This document shows positions 16,408 through 25,369 of a stretch of 33,495 nucleotides of DNA, one piece after another; within the stretch, counting starts at the first letter, position 1, and every line of letters starts with the position of its first letter. The stretch comes from Syntrophorhabdus sp. PtaB.Bin047 (GTDB taxonomy: Bacteria > Desulfobacterota > Syntrophorhabdia > Syntrophorhabdales > Syntrophorhabdaceae): positions 1 through 33,495 of the forward strand of contig MVQP01000023.1 of the NCBI GenBank assembly GCA_002067235.1, in the 5' to 3' direction. The notes under the pieces are model-generated. The model was not told where the DNA came from and made no database searches. It saw nothing but the letters and a program-made list of their open reading frames with translations. Both the position numbers and the translations under genes were made by a program.

Positions 16408-16518
16408 ATGGGCAAAGGTGACAAACGGACCAAGAGAGGAAAGATCTGGCGCGGGTCGTCCGGCAAGACGCGGCCTAAGGGAAAGAAGACCAAGACGACG
16501 GAAAAGGCCGAGAAATAA
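16408..16518 (+). CDS. Small ribosomal subunit protein bTHX
   Basis: The 36-residue product begins MGKGDKRTKRGKIWRGSSGK and continues with a lysine-rich tail. The opening MGKGDK-T-RGKIWRGS is the signature of THX, the small basic peptide bound near the head of the 30S subunit in Thermus and found in many other bacteria. The tail is longer and more lysine/threonine-rich than the Thermus form. AAAGGGG lies about 10 nt upstream of the ATG. It stands alone and is followed by a GC hairpin. Its size makes it easy to miss. Confidence 0.9.
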   Translation: MGKGDKRTKRGKIWRGSSGKTRPKGKKTKTTEKAEK

Positions 16519-16528
16519 CCTCAACCAG

Positions 16529-16543
16529 GGGGCCGTCGGCCCC
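16529..16543. terminator. GC hairpin between convergent THX and PqiC-like genes
   Basis: GGGGCC (16529-16534), loop GTC and GGCCCC (16538-16543) sit between the two stop codons. There is no T-run on either side, so termination efficiency is uncertain. Confidence 0.45.
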
Positions 16544-17164
16544 TCATTGTATCCCGAGGGCGCCCCCACAGTCTTTCACGATCCCTCTCGTGAGATCGGC
16601 AAGAGCACGGCTCATCGCATCGTTCGCTCCCGCGTCGCCAGATTCCCGGAGGGGTGTTGAAAATGCGATATCCCTCTCCATCATCGGGGGCATACCGCCC
16701 GGACCATAGAGGACCCATCTCCCCTGCGTCTCCAGAACGTCGAACGTCGAGACCTCGAACACCCTCAGGTCCACAGCTATCCGGTAATCGGCATTCTTCC
16801 CCCGCGGATCAGGGAACACCTCGATCCCGTATGGATCGAGAAGGCGTCTCACGTTCTCAGCGACCACCCGCGGGATCTGCGATTCCAGCGCGCTCGCCTT
16901 CCAGTCCGCCGCCGAGATGTTCGCGGCGTTCATCGTAGAATCCACGATCGTGGCGGCACGGGTGATATACCCGGGAACATTCACGGGACCCACGGCCACG
17001 ACAAGCCTTTTCCCCTGCGTCACTACGTAAGGGCCGGGAGGCATCGGCACGGGGACAAGCGCGGGGTACCCCGACCCTGTCCCCACGGAAACCGCGCAAC
17101 CGGCCGACAGCGCGAACACGAGAGTTGCCACAAGAAGTCCTATTCTGCTCATTCCATGCCTCAT
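16544..17164 (-). CDS. PqiC-like (ABC-type transport auxiliary) lipoprotein
   Basis: This 206-residue lipoprotein has a signal peptide ending in lipobox LSAGC (Cys near residue 23). The mature part matches the PqiC/YmbA (DUF330) pattern: VAVGPVNVPGYITR, then ESQIPRVVAENVRRLLDPYGIEVFP and DYRIAVDLRVFEVS. PqiC works with MCE-domain proteins PqiA and PqiB in inter-membrane lipid traffic, but neither is in this window, so it is an orphan here. The ATG at 17164 follows GGGAGG by 8 nt. It lies 68 nt after the exported hydratase-like gene on the same strand. Confidence 0.82.
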   Translation of the reverse strand: MRHGMSRIGLLVATLVFALSAGCAVSVGTGSGYPALVPVPMPPGPYVVTQGKRLVVAVGPVNVPGYITRAATIVDSTMNAANISAADWKASALESQIPRVVAENVRRLLDPYGIEVFPDPRGKNADYRIAVDLRVFEVSTFDVLETQGRWVLYGPGGMPPMMERDIAFSTPLRESGDAGANDAMSRALADLTRGIVKDCGGALGIQ

Positions 17165-17232
17165 CTCACCAACCTCCCTGAAACCCCGCGTGCTGCCTGG
17201 CGTGCCCGCGATGCGAAACCCCGACGCCGCCT

Positions 17233-18108
17233 CTACCTGAACTGCACCCGGACATCCACGGGACCCTTCGGATCGAGGCCGGTGTAAGTTGCCCGGATGG
17301 CACTTCCCGCTTTGGACGGGATTATCTTCGTCACCGATCCAAGTGAAAGGATGTCTCCCTTTTTCAGTTGTTTCCCCTCGGCGGCCAGGGAGTCCCTGAT
17401 CCATAGCACCACGTTGAGAGGGTCGCCAAGGAGGTTCTCTCCCTTCCCTTCCGCGAGAAGGTCGTTCTTTTCATCGTAGAGCTTCACCGTGAATCCCTTC
17501 AGCCGCGCCCGCCATTCCGGCGAGGGCTCCACATTCAAGGGCTCACCGAGGACAAAGAAGCGGGCGCCAACGTTGATCACCGTGATCGCGGCCGCCGTAA
17601 GCTTCACCTTCTTGTCGTAAACAAGGTCAGCCAGTTCAATGCAGGGTATCACGGCGTCAATATATCTGAGGGCTTCGTCGGGCGTCTTCGCACTGTTTAT
17701 CCTTTCGTCTCCAACCCGCACGGCAAAGTCTCCTTCGCTGAAGGAGCGGGTGCCAAAATCCGCCGGGACCGTCGCCCCGCTTTTCAGCAACATGGCGTCG
17801 AAAAGAGTGCCCCTGACGGGATGGGATACCCCGAAGGCCTTCTGCGCGGCGGGATTGGTGAGCCCCGCCTTGTAGCCCGCCACCTTTCCGAGCCCTTTCG
17901 CGGCGATCTGAAGGAAACGCTCCCGGGCGGCGAGCGCCTGCTCCATGCTCATCGCCGGGTCCGTCTCCACCACCGGCTCCTTGTTCAGAAACTTCCGCGC
18001 GGCGAGCGACGCGATGTCGTCGGCAAGGACCCCGCCGCAGAAAAGGGTTGCGATGGTGACGAAGAACGCCGCGCAGGCCGATACCCGTTTCAGACCACGC
18101 CTCTTCAT
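17233..18108 (-). CDS. Exported MhpD/FAH-superfamily hydratase-like protein
   Basis: The 291-residue protein resembles 2-keto-4-pentenoate hydratase/fumarylacetoacetase-fold enzymes: AGYKAGLTN, FGVSHPVRGTLFD, the acidic FSEGDFAVRVGDERI (metal site), IPCIELADLV and a final LSLGSVTKIIP-SKAGSAIRATY. Unlike the cytoplasmic catabolic enzymes, it starts with a signal peptide (RVSACAAFFVTIATLFCGGVLA, cleaved near residue 29), so it should act in the periplasm. The ATG at 18108 has GGGAGG upstream. Its substrate is unknown; it is paired with a PqiC-like lipoprotein and not with aromatic-degradation genes. Confidence 0.8.
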   Translation of the reverse strand: MKRRGLKRVSACAAFFVTIATLFCGGVLADDIASLAARKFLNKEPVVETDPAMSMEQALAARERFLQIAAKGLGKVAGYKAGLTNPAAQKAFGVSHPVRGTLFDAMLLKSGATVPADFGTRSFSEGDFAVRVGDERINSAKTPDEALRYIDAVIPCIELADLVYDKKVKLTAAAITVINVGARFFVLGEPLNVEPSPEWRARLKGFTVKLYDEKNDLLAEGKGENLLGDPLNVVLWIRDSLAAEGKQLKKGDILSLGSVTKIIPSKAGSAIRATYTGLDPKGPVDVRVQFR

Positions 18109-18246
18109 AAGTCCTCCCTTCCGGCTTTCGTTATACCATGCATTGTATACCTTTTTGCCAGACAACAAAAGTGGTCCTGATGACCAGGCGTCCCACTTAT
18201 CCCTTTACCATGGTCCGGAAAATGAGATAGAATACCAGCAAACGTC

Positions 18247-18263
18247 CCCGGGAATCTCCCGGG
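18247..18263 (+). repeat. Perfect hairpin in the leader of the M50 protease gene
   Basis: CCCGGGA (18247-18253), loop ATC and TCCCGGG (18257-18263) form a 7-bp stem 30 nt before the start codon. It may affect translation or end upstream transcripts. Confidence 0.4.
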
Positions 18264-18294
18264 AAACCGGCTTCACGCATCAGGAGCGCAGACC

Positions 18295-19005
18295 ATGAGT
18301 TATGTACTTGCCGTACTTGCCGTCGGGTTCATCATTCTTATCCACGAGACAGGTCATTTCATCGCCGCAAAGCTGGCGGGAATACCCATCCGTACCTTTT
18401 CAATCGGCTTCGGCCCGAAACTGTATGCGCTGGAGAGAGGCGGAACGGAATACAGACTGTCCCTCATTCCCCTCGGCGGATATGTCATGCCTGACATCGA
18501 CGACGAAAAGGCGTTCTTCGACCTGCCCGTCCTTCGGCGGGTGGTCCTCGCCGCCGGCGGCCCCGCGGCCAGCATGGCGCTGCCCTTTTTCTGCTTCGCG
18601 CTGTCCGACGCGTTGCGCTTCGGACCGGGCTTCGGCAACCTTCTTTTCCAGCCGTTGGAACAGACGGCCACCGCCTTCATCAAGATCGCCTCTGTAATCC
18701 CCCTCCTTTTTACCCACCACGGGGAGCTTTCAGGAATAGCCGGGATCGTCTCCCAGGGAGGCCGCTTCATCGGGACGGACGGCCATAACCTCCTGTCCTT
18801 CACCGCTCTTATGAGCATCAACCTCGCCGTCCTCAACCTCCTTCCCATACCCGTCCTCGACGGCGGAAAGATCGTCATGTACGCGATGGAGAAGCTGAGC
18901 CGGAAGGTCGTCAGGCTCCACTACCCCCTCTCCATAGCCGGCTGGGCTCTCATGCTCGCCGTCATGATCTACGCGACGGTGCTGGATGTGGGGAGGATGA
19001 TATAA
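18295..19005 (+). CDS. M50 site-2-protease-family zinc metalloprotease lacking PDZ
   Basis: This intramembrane zinc protease is 236 residues. HETGH at 17-21 in the first helix supplies the catalytic glutamate and two zinc ligands; LLPIPVLDGGK with Asp189 supplies the third. The FGPKLYALERGGTEYRLSLIPLGGYVMP strand matches RseP, but the periplasmic PDZ domains (about 150-200 residues in E. coli RseP) are missing; the protein goes almost directly from this region to the next helix. It may be a minimal member that cuts small membrane substrates. AGGAG lies 8 nt upstream. The partner site-1 protease and any anti-sigma factor are not in the window. Confidence 0.9.
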   Translation: MSYVLAVLAVGFIILIHETGHFIAAKLAGIPIRTFSIGFGPKLYALERGGTEYRLSLIPLGGYVMPDIDDEKAFFDLPVLRRVVLAAGGPAASMALPFFCFALSDALRFGPGFGNLLFQPLEQTATAFIKIASVIPLLFTHHGELSGIAGIVSQGGRFIGTDGHNLLSFTALMSINLAVLNLLPIPVLDGGKIVMYAMEKLSRKVVRLHYPLSIAGWALMLAVMIYATVLDVGRMI

Positions 19006-19007
19006 GG

Positions 19008-19165
19008 ACCGTTTCAGGTTTCAAGTTTCAGGTTCCAGGCTAAAGACCTGGGCCGGATAGGAAGGCCATCGCCAGCCTTAAAAATCAATGAGCGACCTGA
19101 GGGAACACTCCGGAAAGTCGCTCTTCTCTTTTGCCTGAAACTTGAGACCTGGGACCTGAGACGGT
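19008..19165. repeat. Inverted heptamer array between convergent stops (GGTTTCA class)
   Basis: The left arm 19008-19040 starts 3 nt after the protease stop; the right arm 19133-19165 ends at the coaX stop codon. As reverse complements the 33-nt arms differ at 7 positions, all transitions. The 92-nt middle region holds no gene. Confidence 0.9.
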
Positions 19166-19947
19166 TATTTGAACTTATGATGGTCCTTGTTCTTTTCGTA
19201 GAGGATCTTCAGGCCCTCGAGGGTGAGGAACTCGTCGACGACGTCGATCGTTTCGGAGCCCTTGTAGATGAGGCTTGAGAGACCGCCCGTTGCGATGACC
19301 AGGGGATCGGTCCTGACCTCTTCCTTCATCCGCTTGACTATCCCGTCGACGAGGCTCACGTAGCCGTACGTGATGCCGGCCTGCATGGCCTGAACGGTGT
19401 TCTTGCTGATGAGCGTCTTCGGCTGGACGAGTTCGACGCGCGGGAGCTTGGACGCCCGTTCGAAGAGGGCGTCGAGGGATATGAGGATACCCGGGGCGAT
19501 GGAACCCCCCGCGTACTCCCCTTTGGGGGTAATGTAATCGAAGGTGGTGGCGGTGCCGAAATCGACTATGATGAGCGCCTTCTTGTACTTGTCATACCCC
19601 GCCACGGCGTTGACGATCCTGTCGGCGCCGAGTTCCGCGGCGTTCTCGTAAAGCACGGGCATTCCCGTCTTGATGCCGGGCTCGACGACGATTGGCATGA
19701 TGCCGATGTACTTCCTGCAGACGATCTCGAAGGGTATGAGAAGCGGCGGCACGACGCAGGACACGATGGCGCTGTGTATCTCGCCGAGGCGTATCTTCTC
19801 GATGTAGAGAAGGCTGTTGAGGAGGATGGCGTATTCGTCGACGGTCTTGCCCAGGGCCGTGGAAAGTCTCCAGTGATTGAGCAGCTTGCCGTCGTGATAG
19901 ACGCCAAAAACGATGTTGGTGTTCCCGATATCGATGACAAGTAGCAT
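19165..19947 (-). CDS. coaX: Type III pantothenate kinase
   Basis: It phosphorylates pantothenate, the first step of CoA synthesis. The 260-residue protein has the ASKHA-fold phosphate motif DIGNTNIVFG (6-15), the pantothenate-site GADRIVNAVAGY, the metal site IVDFGTATTFDYI and GITYGYVSLVDGIVKR. The length is normal for CoaX, which is feedback-resistant and may need a monovalent cation. Its ATG overlaps the birA stop codon (TAATG), so it is the last gene of the EF-G/birA/coaX operon. Confidence 0.96.
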   Translation of the reverse strand: MLLVIDIGNTNIVFGVYHDGKLLNHWRLSTALGKTVDEYAILLNSLLYIEKIRLGEIHSAIVSCVVPPLLIPFEIVCRKYIGIMPIVVEPGIKTGMPVLYENAAELGADRIVNAVAGYDKYKKALIIVDFGTATTFDYITPKGEYAGGSIAPGILISLDALFERASKLPRVELVQPKTLISKNTVQAMQAGITYGYVSLVDGIVKRMKEEVRTDPLVIATGGLSSLIYKGSETIDVVDEFLTLEGLKILYEKNKDHHKFK

Positions 19948-20912
19948 TAGAAGTTCACATCTCCTGCAAGGATTTTCTTTGTGGTGCCCCCTATCTCGAG
20001 AAGGATCGCGCCGTCGCGGTCGATGCCTTTCGCCGTCCCAGAGAAAACCTCGCCCATCTGGTTTATCGTGAGGTGCTTCCCACGGATCCGGGCCCTTTCT
20101 TCCCAGATGTCGCAGATAGCCCGGGCGCCCTCTCTCTTGAAAAGATCATAATATCTTTCAAGATTGGACAAAAGGATACCACACACCCTCGGCCTTTCAT
20201 ATGTTTTTTTTGTTTCCATGAAGAGCGAGGTCGCCGTCGCCCTTATCTCCCTGTCCATGTCCTCGGGGCCCATATTGACGTTGAGACCGATCCCGATGAC
20301 AACGAAGCGTACCATGTCCGCCTCGGTGGAGAGCTCGATGAGCGTCCCCGAAATCTTCCTTCCCCGCACGAGCACGTCATTGGGCCATTTAAGGGTCGCC
20401 GTCACACCGGCGAACCCCTCGATGGTGTCCGATACTGCGAGCGACGAAAGGAACGTGATGGGGTAGACTATCGAAGGGTGGATGGAAGGCCTGAGTATCA
20501 CCGAGAGATAGATGTTCTTTCCCATGGGGGAAGACCATTTCCTCCCGAGCCTGCCCTTACCCAGGTCCTGCGATTCGGCCACCACTGAGGTCCCTTCGGC
20601 CTCGCCCGCCAGGGCCTGCTTGAAAGCGAAGATATTCGTCGAATCGATGCTCTCTTTGTGGACGATCTTCGAGCCGATCCTGCCGCCCGACCTGTACCGG
20701 TCTATCTCCCACCCGTAGAGCCTGTCGGGAGTACCGACGAGGCGGTATCCTTTCCCCTTGGATTTGTCGATATCGTATCCGTACCGCTCGAGCTGGTTCA
20801 TGTACTTCCAGACCGCCGTGCGCGACACACCCAGCCTCCCGGCTATGTGGTCGCCCGATATGAATCCGCCGGCTTCGCGCAGGTGCCGGAGCACTTCGCT
20901 CAGGTTATCCAT
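19947..20912 (-). CDS. birA: Biotin-protein ligase and biotin repressor BirA
   Basis: It attaches biotin to carboxylase carrier proteins and, in two-domain forms, represses biotin genes. The 321-residue protein has an N-terminal winged HTH ([29 protein letters not shown], about 18-46), the catalytic SIDSTN, the biotin/AMP loop [20 protein letters not shown] and [19 protein letters not shown], then a C-terminal SH3-like cap. The HTH means it could be bifunctional; no biotin genes are here. The ATG at 20912 overlaps the end of the EF-G gene by 8 bp; the frame is open further upstream within the EF-G gene, which is less likely to be used. Confidence 0.94.
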   Translation of the reverse strand: MDNLSEVLRHLREAGGFISGDHIAGRLGVSRTAVWKYMNQLERYGYDIDKSKGKGYRLVGTPDRLYGWEIDRYRSGGRIGSKIVHKESIDSTNIFAFKQALAGEAEGTSVVAESQDLGKGRLGRKWSSPMGKNIYLSVILRPSIHPSIVYPITFLSSLAVSDTIEGFAGVTATLKWPNDVLVRGRKISGTLIELSTEADMVRFVVIGIGLNVNMGPEDMDREIRATATSLFMETKKTYERPRVCGILLSNLERYYDLFKREGARAICDIWEERARIRGKHLTINQMGEVFSGTAKGIDRDGAILLEIGGTTKKILAGDVNF

Positions 20913-22947
20913 TTTCGATCCTGTCGTAGCGGGAAAAGTACATCGTAAAGGAGGCCCGTCCCTGGGATAGAGACCTGATGTCGGTGGAGTATCCGAACAT
21001 GTTCGTAAGGGGGGCGTTGGCATCGACGACGGTATACTTGTCCTTGGTCATGATATTGGCTATATGGCATTTGCGGGAGTTGAGGTCCGCGATGATCTCT
21101 CCGAGAAACTCGTTGGGCACGGTCACCGTGAGGGACATGATGGGTACAAGCAGCACGGGCCCCGCCTGCTGGCAGGCGTCGCGCAGGGCGTCATAGGCTG
21201 CCATCTTCAACGTGAGGCGGGCGAACTCGGGGTTGTTGAAGGTCGCGTCGTTGATCTCGACGCGCACGTCCGTTAGGGGATACCCCTTGAGCACGCCAAT
21301 GTTGAAAGCCTCCGAAACACCCTCTTCCACGGCGTTGACGAAGGGATAGACGGGGTTGTCCTCACTCACCCGGGAAATGATGAGATTGCCCTCTCCCCGT
21401 GCGTTCGGGGCCACCGCAATGGACACCCATCCCTTGCACGGGGTGTTGTTGATGACCTTTTCGAAGGCGTGCTCGCGGGTCAGGGTCCCCTCGATGCTTT
21501 CCTTGTACACCACCTGCGGCTTGCCCACCTGCAGGTCAATGCCGAACTCCTCCCTGACGCGGTGCATGATCACGTCGAGATGGAGTTCGCCCATCCCGGA
21601 CACGACGGTCTGGTACGCGTCCTCGTCGGTCTTGACGACGAAGGTGGGGTCTTCCTGCGCTATCCTCTGGAGGGCAAGGAGGAGCTTTTCCTGGTCCGCG
21701 TTCCTCGCCGCTTCGACGGCAACGGAAATGACGGGCTGATAGACTTCTATGGGTTCGAGAAGGAGGGGCTTTGCCTGTGTAAGGGTATGTCCCGTCGAGG
21801 TCTCCTTGAGTCCCACAATACCCACGATGGCCCCCGTCCTCGCCTCCTCGATGCGGTCCTTATGGTTGGCATGCATCTTGTAGATGCGTGATATCTTCTC
21901 CTTCTTCCCCAGGTTGACGTTGTAGACGTCGCCGCCCACCTTTATCGACCCCGAGTAGATGCGGATGTAGGTGAGCTTTCTGCCCTCTTCCATGACGATC
22001 TTGAAGGCCAGGGCCGCGAGGTCCTCGTCGTCGCTCGGCCGGCGCTCCTCGAGTTCCCGGGTCTCGGGATTCTCCCCTGTCACGGGTGGAACATCGAGAG
22101 GGGACGGGAGATAGCGGATCACGGCGTCGAGCAGGGGCTGGATCCCCTTGTTCCTCAAGGCGGCACCGCAGAGGACGGGAACGCACTTCAGGCCGACGGT
22201 GCCCTTGCGAAGGGCCGCGTAGATCCTGGACGGCTCTATTTCCTTGCCTTCCAGGTAGAGTTCCATCAGTTCATCATCGAAAAGAGAGATCTTGTCGAAA
22301 AGCTTCTCACGGTATGAGGCCGCCTTTTCCCTGTACTCTGCGGGGATGGAGATCACCCGGTACGTCGCCCCCAGGTCCTCGTCCTCCCAGGCTATCGCCT
22401 GCATGGTGATAAGATCGACGACACCGTAAAAACCGTCCTCTCTTCCCAGGGGGATCTGCAAAGGGATAGGGTCCGCCCCGAACTTTTCGACGATCATATC
22501 GACGACACGGAAAAAATCGGACCCCACGCGGTCAAGCTTGTTGATAAAGGCGATCCGGGGGACGCGGTACTTGTCCGCCTGGTGCCACACCGTTTCCGTC
22601 TGGGGTTCCACGCCGCCGACGCCGCAAAAGATGGCCACCATGCCGTCTAGGACCCTCAAGGACCTCTCGACCTCTATGGTAAAGTCCACGTGACCCGGGG
22701 TATCGATGAGCTGGACCTCGTGGTCCTCCCAGTACAGGGTGGTAACCGCCGAGGTGATGGTGATGCCGCGCTCCTGTTCCTGGGGCAGGTAATCCATGAC
22801 GGCGGTACCCTCGTGGACCTCGCCGATCTTGTGGGTCCGGCCCGTATAGTAAAGGATCCGCTCCGTCACCGTCGTCTTTCCGGCGTCGATGTGAGCGGCT
22901 ATCCCTATGTTCCTGATCCTGGAAAGCCGCGTCTGCTGTTTTTTCAT
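20905..22947 (-). CDS. Elongation factor G paralogue (EF-G 2 type)
   Basis: This translational GTPase of 680 residues catalyses ribosome translocation or a related step. The G domain has AHIDAGKTT (18-26), [16 protein letters not shown] and NKLD, and domains II-V are complete through the C-terminal [26 protein letters not shown]. Because it sits with birA and coaX and not in the str operon (rpsL-rpsG-fusA-tufA), it is probably a second EF-G and not the main FusA. A candidate promoter lies only a few nt upstream of the ATG, with no clear ribosome site. Confidence 0.93.
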   Translation of the reverse strand: MKKQQTRLSRIRNIGIAAHIDAGKTTVTERILYYTGRTHKIGEVHEGTAVMDYLPQEQERGITITSAVTTLYWEDHEVQLIDTPGHVDFTIEVERSLRVLDGMVAIFCGVGGVEPQTETVWHQADKYRVPRIAFINKLDRVGSDFFRVVDMIVEKFGADPIPLQIPLGREDGFYGVVDLITMQAIAWEDEDLGATYRVISIPAEYREKAASYREKLFDKISLFDDELMELYLEGKEIEPSRIYAALRKGTVGLKCVPVLCGAALRNKGIQPLLDAVIRYLPSPLDVPPVTGENPETRELEERRPSDDEDLAALAFKIVMEEGRKLTYIRIYSGSIKVGGDVYNVNLGKKEKISRIYKMHANHKDRIEEARTGAIVGIVGLKETSTGHTLTQAKPLLLEPIEVYQPVISVAVEAARNADQEKLLLALQRIAQEDPTFVVKTDEDAYQTVVSGMGELHLDVIMHRVREEFGIDLQVGKPQVVYKESIEGTLTREHAFEKVINNTPCKGWVSIAVAPNARGEGNLIISRVSEDNPVYPFVNAVEEGVSEAFNIGVLKGYPLTDVRVEINDATFNNPEFARLTLKMAAYDALRDACQQAGPVLLVPIMSLTVTVPNEFLGEIIADLNSRKCHIANIMTKDKYTVVDANAPLTNMFGYSTDIRSLSQGRASFTMYFSRYDRIENG

Positions 22948-22957
22948 TTTCGCATAA

Positions 22958-22987
22958 GATATAGACCTAAGATGGCTGAAAAGTCAA
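22958..22987 (-). promoter_or_regulatory. Possible promoter of the EF-G/birA/coaX operon
   Basis: On the minus strand TTGACT (22987-22982) is followed after 18 nt by TATATC (22963-22958). The predicted start is only about 4 nt before the ATG, which would make a nearly leaderless mRNA. Confidence 0.35.
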
Positions 22988-23099
22988 CAAAGAAGGCTGA
23001 AAGCAAAGGGCTTTTGGCGACTTGAAATCGAGCGGCGGAAGGTGTTTACTGTAAGGGTTCCTTTAAGGGACATATCTTACCGGAAAGAGGATAAGAACG

Positions 23100-23888
23100 A
23101 TGAGCGCACCGCACATGCTTTATTCCCGGGACGAGAACGTGGCTGTTCTCACCATCAACCGGCCGGAAGCCAGAAACGCTTTCAGTCCCGAGATGATACG
23201 ATTGTGGCGCGAGCACCTCGGGGAGGCACGACGCGACGACGGTGTCACCGTCATCGTCGTGACGGGCACGGGTGATACCTTCTGCTCGGGGGGCGACATC
23301 CGCGACATGGCCGAAGGGAAGCTCAGGTCCTGGGACATGAAACGGTTCCTGTGGGAGGGGGTGCACCGTATCATCCTCACCCTCGAGGACCTCGACAAGC
23401 CCGTTATCGCCGCGATAAACGGGGCCGCCATGGGAGCGGGGATGGATATGGCCATCATGTGCGACCTCAGGGTCTGCTCCGACAGGGCAAGACTCGGCGA
23501 ATCGTACATCCAGATGGGTCTCATCCCCGGTGACGGAGGTGCATGGTTCCTGCCGAGGCTCGTCGGCGTCTCGAAGGCGCTGGAGCTTCTTCTCACCGCC
23601 GACGTGATCGACGCCGACGAGGCGCTTTCCCTCGGCATCGTCAACCGCGTGGTCCCTCACGAGAACCTCATGGAGGAAACAATGAAGCTCGCCCGCAGGA
23701 TCGCCGCGAAGCCGCCGCTCGCCGTGCGGATGATGAAGCGGGCCGTCTACCAGGGCACAACGAGCACCCTGAGGTCGCATCTCGACTATATCTCATCACA
23801 GATGGGCCTCCTTTCCGAGACGGCCGACCACCTGGAAGCGGCGCGGGCCTTTCTCGAGAAGAGGAAGCCGGTGTTCAGGGGAAAATAA
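23100..23888 (+). CDS. Enoyl-CoA hydratase/isomerase (crotonase) family protein
   Basis: The 262-residue CoA-thioester enzyme has the crotonase oxyanion-hole loops CSGGDIRDM and NGAAMGAGMD and the region GESYIQMGLIPGDGGAWFLPRLVG. The hydratase glutamate in SKALELLLT (Glu164 in rat) is kept, but the Glu144 position is tyrosine in GESYIQMG, so simple crotonyl-CoA hydration is uncertain. It belongs to a subfamily with PGDGGAW that may act on other substrates. It is divergent from the EF-G operon and has no neighbouring beta-oxidation genes. Confidence 0.9.
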   Translation: MSAPHMLYSRDENVAVLTINRPEARNAFSPEMIRLWREHLGEARRDDGVTVIVVTGTGDTFCSGGDIRDMAEGKLRSWDMKRFLWEGVHRIILTLEDLDKPVIAAINGAAMGAGMDMAIMCDLRVCSDRARLGESYIQMGLIPGDGGAWFLPRLVGVSKALELLLTADVIDADEALSLGIVNRVVPHENLMEETMKLARRIAAKPPLAVRMMKRAVYQGTTSTLRSHLDYISSQMGLLSETADHLEAARAFLEKRKPVFRGK

Positions 23889-23889
23889 C

Positions 23890-23990
23890 GGTCGCAGGTC
23901 GCAAGGTCTTTTCGCGAGAAAAGACCGTCACAGGTCCCAAGTCTCATGTCGCAGGCCAAACACCGTCACGGGTCGCCAAAGAAAGACGGT
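23890..23990. repeat. GGTCGCA/GGTCACA word array after the crotonase gene
   Basis: Words such as GGTCGCA, GGTCGCAA, GTCACAGG, GGTCCCAA and GGTCGCCA repeat on one strand around the hairpin at 23905-23926. The structure is looser than the two-arm arrays elsewhere. Confidence 0.65.
23905..23926 (+). terminator. Perfect 9-bp hairpin downstream of the crotonase gene
   Basis: GGTCTTTTC, loop GCGA (a GNRA-type tetraloop) and GAAAAGACC. No T-run follows, so intrinsic termination is only possible. It lies 17 nt after the crotonase stop codon. Confidence 0.45.
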
Positions 23991-24157
23991 GGAGGGGGGC
24001 CGATTGCCAACACAGTTGCCGATCAGTGCACTTTTCGGGAATTTTTCTGTTTACTCTTCCTGTCATTTATATTATGTATGTGTAGGGCTTGGGCTGGTGT
24101 GTCAATAGGGGTTGTAATCCGCCTTCGGGCATATTGATACCAGACAGGGGGTTCATT

Positions 24158-25051
24158 ATGGGTAAGCTCAGCTCAACGCTCGTGCTCGCAGCAATCATCG
24201 TTTCTCTCATGTTTCCTCTATTTGTTTCCTCCCAATCCACAGACGTTCTGTACCCCGAAACGAAACAGGTTCTCGGCATCGTGGATGAAGCTTCTCGGGC
24301 GGTCGCTGAAAAGGGAGAGGCGGCCTTTGCGGAGTTTCGTAGGAAGGGGAGCAAGTGGCTCCATGACGATACTTACGTATTCGTCATAGACAGGGAGGGA
24401 AAGGTGATCCTCAACCCTACCCGCCCCGAGCTGGAAGGCAAGAACCAGCTCAACCTCAAGGACGCCGTGGGGAAACCCTTCATCAAGTGGTTTATCAAGG
24501 AGGTGACGGATTACCCCGGAAAAACGCAGGGATGGTCCCACTACGTCTGGTTCAAGCCAGGCCAGGAGATCCCTTCGTGGAAGACGTCCTTCGTCAGGTA
24601 CGTCAGGGCGCCGTCGGGGAAAGAGTATATCGTCGGCAGCGGTCTGTATGAGATGAGACCTGAAAGGGCCTTCGTCGTCGATATAGTCGACGAGGCAGCT
24701 TACATCATCGGCAAGGAAGGGCGCCGGGCATTCCCCATGCTGCGCGACAAAACAGGGGAGTTTAACTATCTCACCACATACGTCTTCGTCATCGATTCAA
24801 AGGGCATCGACCTCGTCAACCCCGCTTTCCCGCAACACGAAGGCAGGAATGTCCTCGCTCTGAAGGACAGCAAAGGAAAGTCCTTCATCAGGGACATGAT
24901 AGCCATGCTCGCGAACAGGGACAGCGGCTGGATCACCTATTCGTGGCCAAAGCCAAGGAGCACAAAACCATCCGACAAGGAGACCTACGTGAAGAAGGTC
25001 AAAAGCGGCAATGACGTCTTCTACGTGGGGTCGGGCATCTATCTCGAGTAA
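24158..25051 (+). CDS. Exported protein with two Cache-type sensor domains
   Basis: The 297-residue protein has an N-terminal signal or anchor segment (about 1-27) and two similar halves. Each half has a helix with EASRAVAEKGEAAF or EAAYIIGKEGRRAF, then DTYVFVIDREGKVILNPTRPELEGKN or TTYVFVIDSKGIDLVNPAFPQHEGRN, then a closing VRYV-PSGKEYIVGSGLY or VKKV-NDVFYVGSGIY. This is a tandem single-Cache arrangement, as in ligand-binding periplasmic proteins. It lacks the cytoplasmic output part of chemoreceptors or kinases. The ATG at 24158 follows AGGGG. It precedes the symporter pair by about 200 bp and could be its binding or sensing partner. Confidence 0.85.
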   Translation: MGKLSSTLVLAAIIVSLMFPLFVSSQSTDVLYPETKQVLGIVDEASRAVAEKGEAAFAEFRRKGSKWLHDDTYVFVIDREGKVILNPTRPELEGKNQLNLKDAVGKPFIKWFIKEVTDYPGKTQGWSHYVWFKPGQEIPSWKTSFVRYVRAPSGKEYIVGSGLYEMRPERAFVVDIVDEAAYIIGKEGRRAFPMLRDKTGEFNYLTTYVFVIDSKGIDLVNPAFPQHEGRNVLALKDSKGKSFIRDMIAMLANRDSGWITYSWPKPRSTKPSDKETYVKKVKSGNDVFYVGSGIYLE

Positions 25052-25249
25052 ATAAGGTTCGATCTTCCTGAAGGCAGGCAAAGGCTTCCTCCGGGGGACG
25101 TGCCTCCCGGCGCCGGGTCCGGCACGTTGACAGGAGCGAAGAACCAGCCGGGAGGACGGGATGACCGGTATTGTTCGTCAGGATTTGCGCGCAACGGGTC
25201 TGTACCCTTAGCAGCGGGACAAAACACAAAAGAAAAAGGGGGTAGTACA

Positions 25250-25369
25250 ATGAATCCAGTTCAACCTGATCCTATGTTTCCCTGGTACATCTGGTGGCTG
25301 ATGATCATCGGGCTCTTTCTCATGACCTTCGTCGGCACATGGATAGTCACAAGGAGGTGGGACGAATGA
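25250..25369 (+). CDS. Symporter-associated small membrane protein
   Basis: This 39-residue single-helix protein (MNPVQPDPMFPWYIWWLM..., ending VTRRWDE) has one membrane segment with the charged RRWDE at the far end. The start codon is preceded by a GGGGG run, and its stop overlaps the symporter start codon in ATGA. Small proteins of this type are known to precede sodium:solute symporters (the symporter small accessory protein group); this one fits by size, topology and position, though sequence relatedness is not shown. It probably assists folding or regulation of the carrier. Confidence 0.8.
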   Translation: MNPVQPDPMFPWYIWWLMIIGLFLMTFVGTWIVTRRWDE

